From contig CM070918.1 of the NCBI GenBank assembly GCA_036417435.1, positions 29,953,523 to 30,017,522 on the forward strand: a stretch of 64,000 nucleotides of DNA, in the 5' to 3' direction. Below are positions 49,984 to 64,000 of the stretch, piece after piece (positions within the stretch are counted from its first letter, which is position 1; each line of letters begins with the position of its first letter). Made by a program: the position numbers and the translations under genes. Under the pieces are notes generated by a model, which saw only the letters and a program-made list of their open reading frames with translations, did not search any database and was not told the DNA's origin. Source of the DNA: Inia geoffrensis. Taxonomy: Eukaryota > Chordata > Mammalia > Artiodactyla > Iniidae.

Positions 49984-50045
49984 CCCAGCACCATTTTTTG
50001 AAAAGACTGTCCTTTCTCCATCGACTGCTCTTGGCACCCTAGCTT

Positions 50046-50640
50046 GAATTATTTTTATTATAATGTAATAATGCACACAAGGATAAATTTCTTATGCTTA
50101 AAAAAGGTTACAAAAACAGAACAACCAGGTAAATACAGATAAAATGACAGAATCAATAGAATTAAAATTAATTTATGGGGCAGATGATGTTTTACGCAGA
50201 TCATATTGCTACTCTCAATGTAAATATGATATTGCCTGCTGTGGTGTTGGGAATGCACTGGAAATGCCTTTAGTACCTTGCCATGTGACAACTCAGTTCT
50301 CTCATCATTTTTCTCTATTCTGAAAACTGTAGAAATGTTCAGGGGTGCCATTTGACCTTTACTTGGCATATATGTGTGATACATGTATCAGGTCTTACCC
50401 TGTTCTTGACTGTTAGTACAGACCAATTGAAATCCTCTTCTTTGGCCTTAGCTTGATGGTAAACACAACAGCACATGTGGGCTGGAGAATCCCTGGGCAG
50501 CTCTCTGTTTCCAGAGAAGCATCTGGATGATCCAGAACAAGCTCATGCTAATGTTATTAGAGTAATATTGAAGTGAAAACACACAATTTAAAAATTCTCA
50601 TAGAGAACATATGGACTTAGAAGAAGTATCTACAGGGCCA
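50046..50640. other. Intron 1, nothing recognised
   Basis: About 600 bases of unique-looking intronic sequence. Confidence 0.45.
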
Positions 50641-50654
50641 GTTTGAGACACATT

Positions 50655-50770
50655 TCTTCCTTTCTTTCTTCCTTCCTTTCTTTCTCTCTCTCTCTCTTTC
50701 TTTCTTTCTCTTTCTTTCTTTCTTTCTTTCTTTTTCTTTCTTTCTTTCTTTCTTTCTCTTTCTCTCTCTC

Positions 50771-50820
<50 letters not shown>

Positions 50821-50896
50821 CCTCCCTTCCTCCCTCCCTCCCTCCCTCTTCCTCCCTCTCCCTCCCTCCCTCCCTTTCTTTCCTTTCTTTCCTTCC
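50655..50896 (-). repeat. Large CT/TTTC/CCCT microsatellite
   Basis: About 240 bases of almost pure pyrimidine on the + strand: TTTC blocks, about 20 CT units, then CCCT/CCTT blocks. It sits where the A-rich tail of the SINE at 50897-51006 should be. Translations across it give only Ser/Phe/Leu or Lys/Glu/Arg repeats. Confidence 0.95.
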
Positions 50897-51006
50897 CATG
50901 GGACGTGCGGGCACGTTGGATCTTAGTTCCCCAACCAGGGATCAAACCTGCGCCCCCTGCACTGGAGGCAGGGGAGTCTTAACCACTGGACTGCCAGGGA
51001 AGCCCC
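50897..51006 (-). mobile_element. CHR-type SINE, medium type, with microsatellite tail
   Basis: 'gggacgtgcgggcacgttggatcttagttccccaaccagggatc' and head 'ggactgccagggaagcccc'. Its tail is the pyrimidine tract to the left. Confidence 0.85.
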
Positions 51007-52268
51007 AGGTTCAGTTATTTTTATTATAACTTCAGAGTTTTTTAAACTGCTTATCTTTAGTACTTTTATATATTATTGTTTTTTCTCTTGATTACAACCA
51101 AAATAAAAGCTGATATTCTTAATCTCAGATCCTGATGTATGTGTTTAAATATAATTTTACTGCCAAAAATCTGTCAAATTTGGTTTTTATTACGTTAGTT
51201 TTGTTTTTTGTGGATAACATGACCCTCAAATACCATGTCTTTTCACTGTTAAATTCTCAACTGAGTTGTCCCTATTTGAAGTGTAAGTGCCAATTTGATT
51301 TTAAAATATTGGAAGTGAATTATGGTGAGATAGAGCTGTGAAGAAAGAAGCTTCATGTTCTCCTGGTTATAAATGCCTTTGGCATTTGTTTCTACTTGAA
51401 GACAACTTCTTCCTAATGCTTTTTTGAGGGAAGAACGCCCCACGTCTTCAGATAGGTCTGGGGCAAATGGCTAAGAGACACGAACTAAAGGCCTGCGCTG
51501 TCTCCTGACAGGAAATCCCTTTCACACTCTCTCTCAAGTGTTCTAGTATGTAAGTGTGTTTCCTATTTGTGTGAACTCCTGTATTTAGCGCCTAAAATCA
51601 AATTCTTATCTTCTATGCCTGACATGAAGTTTTATGACATGTGGACGTGGGTGTGGGTAGATGTACATATGTCAGCTGAGGGTCCCTTCCTCAAGAAGTG
51701 CATTTCTGTACTGCGTCCTGGGTCTGGGGACACAGACCTGCTTTGGAGAGTCGAGTCGGAGCAGGGAGGCCTGTGCGCAGGGCATCTGCTGTGAACTCGC
51801 TTGGATTGACTGCTGGGCAGGAGGTAGGACTGAGACTAGAGGGGCAGGAGTGCTGCGGAGGAGCTGAAGTGACACTGCTTCTGGGAATTTGACTGAGGAG
51901 GTGCTAGTGGAGCTCGCAAAGGCTGAGTAAAAAGGTGTTCCAGGCACAGGGCCTGCCTGTACAAGGGCGGGGCTCTTGAAGAGGACTGGCATGTTCCAGC
52001 ACAGTTCTTTGTGGCTGTACTGGGGGGGAAGAGGCATCAGGAAATGACACAGATAGCTTGAGGAAGGGTGATCACGTGGAACATGGCCCAGAGAAGGGAA
52101 AAGCTAGGGGTAGGGAGACCAGTTTGGTTTCCATTTTGGGGAAACAGTAACTCAGGGAGGAAAATGCAAGCCGGAAGGCTAGGTTGGAAGAAGACAAGGA
52201 ATTTCATTTTGAATGAGTTTGAGGTGACATATAGGTAGAGAACTCTAGCCGGCAGCTGGAAATATAGG
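51007..52268. other. Intron 1, nothing recognised
   Basis: About 1.26 kb without named repeats. The 51.7-52.2 kb part is relatively GC-rich and could be a decayed L2, but I cannot place it. Confidence 0.45.

Positions 52269-52309
<41 letters not shown>
52269..52309 (+). repeat. (GT)n microsatellite
   Basis: About 20 GT units. Confidence 0.95.
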
Positions 52310-52310
<1 letters not shown>

Positions 52311-52399
52311 CAGTTTCTTTGTAAAAATCAAATTCTAGAGCCTCCTGAAGATGTCGCTCAGACTGCTCTAGGGATTGCCCCAGGGCTTGCTGTTATTCA

Positions 52400-53260
52400 C
52401 TTCTCTTGGTGCCTACTTGCATTTGAAAAAAATCAAACAGTACAAAAGGCTGTATAAATCCCTATACCTCAGACCTCAGTCCCACCCCCTCCCCGCAGAG
52501 GAAACCACTGCGAGCAGTTTTTATGTATTCTTCCAGAAATTTGTCTTGCATATACACACACATTTAAGTCCCTAGAAGGGGTGAGTCAGACAGCAGCAGA
52601 AACGTACTACTATACTCATTGCATCATGCATGCAGTAACTTCCCAAATGTGTCATGTGTCAGTTGCTGCGTGCCCGGGTTTGGGGTCCCTCTCTGCTCAA
52701 GTCTTCCAGCTGCCTGGTGTGTAGCCTTTTGGTCTGCAAAGCTCGATTATTAGAGTAAGCTGAGTCTTTTTCCTTTAAGTGTTAATTTTCTTTAATGATA
52801 TTTTTCCTTGTTATAAAAATATACAATGGTAATTAACATGTATGCATTTTAAATGATAGACTATATATATATCAGTGTATACTTTAAAAAAAAGTGAGTC
52901 TCTTCCCACCCCCAAATTCACTCACCAGGTTTAATCACCATAAACAGTATGGTATATAGACCGTGTTCTGTGGGGCAAAGCTTTGGGGAAATACACACAC
53001 ACGTGTATTTTTCACATGGAAAATATAAAGAAGATGACAAGTGACCTGTAATCTCTCCCAACAGATAATGATGGTTCCTGTTAGAAAAGCAGACAAACAA
53101 ATAAACACTAGTGGTTTTAAAAAAATTACAAGATTATACAGAGTGATATGAAATAAAAAACTAAAGTGTCCCTACCTCTCCTGCCATGCCCTGTCCCCAC
53201 AGCCATCACTGTTAACAGTTCTCCTTCCAGAAAACTTGTAATGCAAATAGAAACATATGG
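52400..53260 (-). mobile_element. Old L1-like 3' fragments, antisense
   Basis: 'caaacagtacaaaaggctgtataaatccctatacc' (52435), 'gttataaaaatatacaatggtaattaac' (52812) and 'acaagattatacagagtgatatg' (53128) resemble repeated L1/HAL1 3' pieces. Highly diverged. Confidence 0.45.
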
Positions 53261-53283
53261 TGACTCTCTCTCTTTGTGTGTGT

Positions 53284-53471
53284 GTTTTTATTATTTTATT
53301 TTATTTTTTAAAATTTATTTTATTTATTTATTTGGCTGTGCCGGGTCTTAGCTGCGGCGCGCGGGATCTTCATTGCGGCATGCGGGATCTCGTTCCCTGA
53401 CCAGGGATCGAACCTGGGCCCCCTGCATTGGGAGCATGGAGTCTTACCCACTGGACCACCGGGGAAGTCCC
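53284..53471 (-). mobile_element. CHR-type SINE, medium type
   Basis: 'ggctgtgccgggtcttagctgcggc' to head 'ccaccggggaagtccc'. Flanking 'tgtgtgtgttttta' / 'tgtgtgtcttttta'. Confidence 0.9.
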
Positions 53472-53744
53472 TGTGTGTGTCTTTTTAATGTACATGAAAG
53501 GGATCCTTTCTTTTAAACATAACAAATCTTAGATCTTTCTCAGCTCATATAGCTCTTCGTCATTCTTTTTAATGGGTTATTGGCTATAGTTCAAGGGAAG
53601 GTCAATGAGTACTCCTATGATTATTTAATTGGATCCCATTGATGGACATTGAGGCTGTTTCTCAATTATTTAGTATTCTAAATCATACTGTGGTGAATAT
53701 ACTTGTTCCCTCATGGAAATATTTCTGAAGGGTGGAAAGAAGGG

Positions 53745-54420
53745 GACTTGTTTTTAAACAGCTTTACAAAAAACTGCACATATTTCATGCAGATATTCAA
53801 CTTGATGAGTTTGGACATATGCATCCCCCCATGAAACCATTACTACAGTCAAGGTAATAGATACATCCAGCACCTGCAAAAGTTTCCCTGTGTCCCCTCA
53901 CTTGTTTTGTGGTAAGAATACAACATGAAATCTACCCTCTTAACAAATTTTTAAGTGCATAACACAGTATTGTTAACTGTAGACACTGTGTTGTACAGCA
54001 TATCTATAGAACTTATTCATCTTGTTTAACTGAAACTTTATACCCATTGAACATCTCCCCACCCACTCCCCCATGCCAGCCCCTGGCATCCACCATTCTG
54101 TTCTCTGCTTCTATGAGTTTGTTTTAAATATTGCATATAAGTGGAATCATGCAGTATGTGTCTTTCTCTGATTGGCTTATTTTACTTAGCATAATGTCCT
54201 TCAGGTTTGTCTATGTTGCAAATGGCGAGATTTCCTTTTTTAAGGCTGAATAATATGTCATTATAGGTATAGATCATGTTTTCTTTATCTGTTCATCTGT
54301 CAGTGTACATTTGGGTTGTTTCCATATCTTGGCTATTGTGAATAATGCTGCAGTAAACATGGGACTGCAGATAAGATACTCTTCCAGATCCTGATTTTAA
54401 TGAAATAATGGGATTTAAAA
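53745..54420 (-). mobile_element. L1 3' end, antisense
   Basis: 'gtcaaggtaatagatacatccagcacctgcaaaag', 'tgtacagcatatctatagaacttattcatcttg' and 'ctatgagtttgttttaaatattgcatataagtgg' are an old L1 3' UTR and ORF2 end. Confidence 0.8.
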
Positions 54421-57400
54421 AATTATTTATATAAACATTATTTATCACTAATTAATACAACAACCTCTGGAGAGATTGTAGTAATTTATATTTTTACACA
54501 CAGCATGTGAGTGCCTTTTCCATATGTCCTTGTCAAAATTGGTTATTATTAATCTTAAAATTTGGCAGGGGAAGTAATTGAATAGAACTTTGTCAATGCC
54601 TTCATGTAAGTCTGAAGTTATAATTAATGAGGACTTCAGTTATGGAAACTGGAAAGCTTGACCTTGATGTGGCAGTGTTCTCAGGCACATTGCAAGCTGG
54701 GCAGGTGTCCCTCAGGGAGCAGGGCTAGCCCCTGAACAGATTTTGGCTGAACTGCAGGGGGCAGTGTTGAGCAGAGGGGCCAGCAGTGGGTGATCTGCCT
54801 GCCTTGGCCTGGAGGCATCAGGGAGACTGCCATGTTGCCTCTGGTTTTGAGGGTACAGAAGCGCCTAAGAGACTCACACCGCCACCCTGGGCAACCCAGC
54901 TGAAATGGTGTGAAGCAGTTCTTCCCTTTGATAGCCAGAGGAACTGAGCCTTTGAGGGCCGCTTTGAAAGGCTAACATTTCTCCCTGGTGGAACTTTTCT
55001 CAGAGCAGAAGCAATTTTTTTTTTCACGTCTCTGTTTTGACCTAAATTATCTGTGGGGTTGTACTTTTTAAAATACAGAAGCTATTTTTTGTTGATATTT
55101 CTTCCTTTTCACTTTAAATTTTTGTATTATCATTAATTTTGAGATTAACGTAAATTTTACCCCAGCAAATTAATTTTGATTTAGTTTTTTTGTGGTTTTT
55201 TTGGGAGGTGGTATCCTCTCCACTTGTATAGTAGCACCTACTTTATCATATTGCTTTTATATTATGTACTTTTCCTTTAAAAACAGGGAGTGGGTGTGCT
55301 TTCTTGCTCACTTCATCTTATAAAAAGAAAACATTGATATCCTGATAGAGGGCACTGTATTTTGATCACTCAGGAATTTTGATCACAGGAGAGTTGTATT
55401 TTATAATTTAAGATGAGAAACCGTAAGGCTACGTATGTAGCATACAGCAATATTTACTAATTACTCATATTGAGTTTTGACCCAGATGTGGGAGAAACTA
55501 AAGTTTTCTCTGAGTCGTTGATTTCAGAGGCATAAAGTTGCATTAATATGTGAAAGCAAACTTGCAAAGTTTCTCTAGTTTCCAGCCTTTATTAGGTCAT
55601 CATGTCACTCAGAAGTGTGCCAGGCATGTAGTAGTTACTCCAAAAATGGGATTCAGTTCCTTCAGGATTTTTGAAGCCCCTAGATATACATGGCACCATG
55701 CCAGTAAAATTATGCAGTCCACAGGGATAGAGCCCCTCAGAATTATTTAAAAATCTTTACTGGAAATTTATTTCCTAAATACACCAACATTTCTCACTTA
55801 GTTCTTTAAGCATTTTACAAGTAGCTAGTTAAATATAGACGAGATATAGGTAGTGATGTTTTGTTTGGTGTGGGTAAGGAGATGACCCTGGCAGGCTTGA
55901 GATGGGTTCTCTTGTTCTTACTGTTCCAGTACGTTTTTGTTTTAATAGCCCTCCCTTTTTCATTTATTCCTCTTTCCCCCTTCCAATATGGCAAATGCAA
56001 ATCTACAGATAAGCTGTAGAACCATATTTTCCTAAATGGGAAGATGGTTCCATGGATTTTTAAAGTTTAGGGTAGTCTTGATTTAAGGATTTGTCATGTA
56101 AAACTGTAATATCTTGTCTCCAAATTAATGTGCTAATTAGAAACCTAAAAGCCTAGTGATAAACAGGAATTTTAGAATCTTCTCCACTTTTTACCAAGTT
56201 CAGAAATCTCTTATAAGACCTTTGTTTGCTTCATGGTCATCTAGTTTTTTAATTTATACTTGTAGTGACGGGGACCTTACTACCTTGCAGGGTAACCCCT
56301 TTATATTTCCCGAAGCTATCATCATTGGAAAGCACTCCTGTTCATCTGCAACCTGCCTGTGGTGGAACAGTGCGGCATATATATATTACACATCACAAAA
56401 CTACTTCACATGAGTATTTCTTTTCATCATTAGATGGAAACTACCCAGTGCAAGGATCATGTGTGACTAACCTTTTTCCTTGTAATGCCCTGAACATAGG
56501 CGCTCAGTAGTGTTTAGAGGATGAATTCTTACTTAGTTTCATATGACTTGAAGATTAACTGGAAGACAGGCTAAATATTTTTTGCCTGCATTTGAATTAG
56601 AAAATGTGTAAGTGGGCCTTTGTAGAATGGATAACAGTCAAATTTAGGAGGTTTTTTCCATTGGGTAAAATGGAAGTATTCTACAGTGATATGCTTTCGA
56701 GCCACAAATAAACTCTGATACATAGCAAATGATCCAGTTAGATAAGACGTCCATTTATTTCGTTGTTTATTTGTGGTCCTCATCCCTGCCGAAAGTGCAG
56801 AAGAGTAAAGCAAGCTGTAAACTCTGTAATGACTAGTCATTTTAGCTGTTGTCTTTAAGAAGCCAAAGGGGATAACCTTAGAGAATATATTAAAACCTGG
56901 GAAGCTTAAAAAAAAATCAGAAGATCCTAGGGTACCTAGAAGCATACCAAGGAAGACTTGATTCCACCTGCAGAACTCCCTGGAGTTTTAAAATCCAGTT
57001 TTCTGCGGTATTGCACAGTGAACAGGCAGAACGCTGCTATAAATCATTCCTTACCAAATGGCCCAGGGTTTGAAACTAAGGGGCTGAAAAGGCTCCCTGT
57101 TGCCAACCCCTTGGTCGTGCCTGAGGACACCAAGGCCAGAAAGTGCCAGTTGCTTTTTCAAAAAGAACGTAGCTGCCCTCAGGCAGAGCCTGAGTCTGGA
57201 ACTCAAGTTTTTTTGACTCTGTCTAAAAATAAAACATCAGAAGAGGCAGAAACTGTTGATTGCTTACTCAGCCACATTTTAAATGTTATAGCCAGTGGAG
57301 GTTGGGACTTAGACATTTTTCTTTCCTTTCTTTATAACCATTTTGGAGCTCCTGGTGTTTCTAGCTTCCTGTGAATCCTGTACCCGCTCTGGACCTGAAT

Positions 57401-57699
57401 GGGCTTTGCCGCTGCGGGCACACCCCTCCTTCTAGATTCTGTTACTTGGAGGCTGCACTGCCTACCACTGCCCCCCAGCATGCTCCCCTCTGGCACTTGG
57501 CACCCATTGCTATTTAACTAGTGCCCTTCTCCTGGCTTCCTGGTCCATCACAGCTGTGCTAGACTGAGACACCACGAGAACAACCTCACTCCAGCTTACC
57601 TCCAGCTACCTGGAGCCCAGCCTCCCACCTTGTCTGCGTCCAACACAAGTTTAGCAGATTTCCTCCCATTTTTTATTCAGTTTTCCCTCCTGAACGTGG
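54421..57699. other. Intron 1, mostly unique sequence
   Basis: About 3.3 kb with no firmly recognised repeat. A possible MIR/L2 end lies near 56430-56520 ('aatgccctgaacataggcgctcagtagtg'). Confidence 0.5.
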
Positions 57700-58380
57700 C
57701 TCTTCACAGTTGCGCCAGCTTGTTAAGGAATGCTATTTTCGTTTTCTTCTGTTCTGCAGTAGTAATTGACTCCACCTAGCCCCTTAGCCAGCCTAGTTTT
57801 TCCTTTCATCTTGTTCACTGATGCCCCCAGCCCCTCAGGCCTCAGCCCTTGCAGGTGTCCTCACTCCTGTCTTTGCATTGCTGGTCATGCCCTGCGGCCC
57901 AGCCATTGTGTCCGTGTGTGTGGCACTTCTGGAGCCCATTTCTTTCCTTCCACCGTCCTCCAGGCCTTCAGCTAGTTCTGTCTTCTACAGTTGCAGTAAT
58001 TTATGAGCCATTCCTCCGCCTCCAGTCTCGTCTCTTTCCCAATCCATTGTTTGCACCACTGCCAGATGAATCTTCTTGAAATGCTCCATTTTTTAAGTCA
58101 GTCTTTCCCTGGTCCCTCTCAGAAGCATTTAAATAGTTCCGTTACCACCGGGGAAGGTCTGAACGAACTTCTTAGCTTTTTGTTCAAAGCCTGCTGTCAT
58201 CAGGTGCTGCCTTCCTCTCAGCTGCTGTCCCTCCCTTTACTCCTCCCTCCGCCACAGGCTGTGCCCTTTGCTCGGTGCTCCCTGAGTGTGCCTCATACCT
58301 CTCGGTCTCTGGAAGTCTTCTTAGCTCCTTCGTGGAGCCTTGTCTGCCAGCCATTCTTTTCAGGTCTTTGCTGATATTCA
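57700..58380 (+). mobile_element. L2 LINE fragment, sense
   Basis: 'ttgcaccactgccagatgaatcttcttgaaatg', 'aagcatttaaatagttccgttacc' and 'ctgtgccctttgctcggtgctccc' follow the order of L2 ORF2 distal sequence. Highly diverged. Confidence 0.5.
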
Positions 58381-58861
58381 CTGGCTGACCTATTCATTTG
58401 ACACTTAATTCACTAAGCAAACATTATGAAAGACACGCTGTTTTGCTCCTGTGAGGAATGGATTACAGAGGGGTTAGAGGGTCATCCCCACTGCCAGGAA
58501 GCTTGTCTTTGTCACCTAGATTCTGTATCTTCTTGTGTTCATATCTACTGGATCAGAAGTGTAAAGGCAGAGGCCAGGCCTTACACTTGAAATTTAAGAA
58601 ATTTAAAAATCACCAGCACCCAGCAAATATTCTGCACAGGCAGATAATACGTGCTATGAGAGCTGCTAGCACACTTCTAGTAAGGCTTCTTGGAATTTGG
58701 AATTTCTTGTTTTATTTATTTTGGCATTTTGATTAAATTTTGTACGTTCCCATTTTAGCATGAATTGTAACTTTAAAATTAAGGTGAGAAATCTATGAAT
58801 GTAAAATCATCAGCTGAGTTATCTTATAGACTTAATTAGGTAAGATTATTTAAGCTAGTGA

Positions 58862-60723
<1,862 letters not shown>

Positions 60724-60770
60724 GTCCAGATATTTGGAAGTTTTAAAACTGGCCTGTATTTACCTACTAG
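60724..60770 (+). CDS. TENT4B: TENT4B exon 3 with the catalytic GS motif
   Basis: A 47-base micro-exon, acceptor 'ttttag', donor 'gttagt' (non-GTAAGT/GTGAGT but acceptable). It encodes VQIFGSFKTGLYLPT (residues 252-266) and two bases of Ser267. The Gly256-Ser257 pair is the helical GS motif of the DNA polymerase beta-like nucleotidyltransferase fold, which positions the incoming nucleotide's phosphates. The codon AG|T is split, so skipping this exon would shift the frame and remove the active site. Confidence 0.97.

Positions 60771-64000
<3,230 letters not shown>

Larger units (their letters stand above)
48590..50045 (-). mobile_element. L1 3' half, antisense, with two SINEs
   Basis: 3' UTR 'aagtatacaattcagtggcattaagtacgttcacatc' then ORF2 end to 49760. 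SINEs lie at 48949-49174 and 49766-49983. After the second SINE comes L1 sequence from farther upstream ('cagcaccattttttgaaaagactgtcc'), so some L1 is missing between. Confidence 0.8.

Noticed and set aside
50598..50945. Lys/Glu/Arg-rich frame on the minus strand
   Set aside because: Pure microsatellite translation.
51672..52037. 121-codon minus-strand frame in a GC-richer part of intron 1
   Set aside because: No splice-site context, codon pattern or domain to support a gene; probably chance.

Overview
The window is mammalian nuclear DNA, almost certainly from a whale or dolphin. It holds about thirty copies of the tRNA-derived CHR SINE typical of Cetacea (heads like 'ttccctggtggcgcagtgg', GC-rich bodies, A-rich tails), and I saw no ruminant BovB or Bov-A elements. 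The rest is a normal mammalian background: L1 of several ages, L2, MaLR LTRs, MER5/MER20/MER2 DNA transposons and microsatellites. The species call is inference from repeat content.

The only functional protein-coding gene I can support is TENT4B (PAPD5), a non-canonical nuclear poly(A) polymerase, on the + strand. Its CpG-island promoter lies around 13.7-15.5 kb. Exon 1 carries a 5' UTR with CAG and GGC triplet runs and 209.7 codons. After an intron of about 43.5 kb come exons 2-5 (58915-59038, 60724-60770, 62195-62315, 63418-63525). They join in frame and encode the start of the nucleotidyltransferase domain, including all three catalytic aspartates. The gene continues past the right edge.

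Region 1-13.7 kb is intergenic and repeat-rich: L1 fragments, a solo MLT1 LTR inserted in an L1, an MLT1-like LTR split by a SINE, L2 fragments, and a MaLR element with LTR-like sequence at both ends. Region 15.5-58.9 kb (intron 1) is a palimpsest. A plain stretch (15.5-21.2 kb) has two SINEs. Then follow a chimeric SINE dimer, a SINE split by a twin-primed L1, a 5 kb antisense L1 broken by five SINEs, and another L1 that received an RPL21 retrocopy which itself received a SINE. Beyond 43.4 kb the repeats thin out. Region 58.9-64 kb holds the short introns and exons 2-5, with one MER20 in intron 2.

I found no previously undescribed system, no non-coding RNA gene I can defend, and no second functional gene. 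The most informative observations are the nested retrotransposon histories, the triplet-repeat and G-rich 5' UTR of TENT4B, its two possible start codons, and a strong antisense bias of SINEs and L1s in intron 1. Repeat boundaries are read by eye and may be off by tens of bases except where a target-site duplication fixes them.
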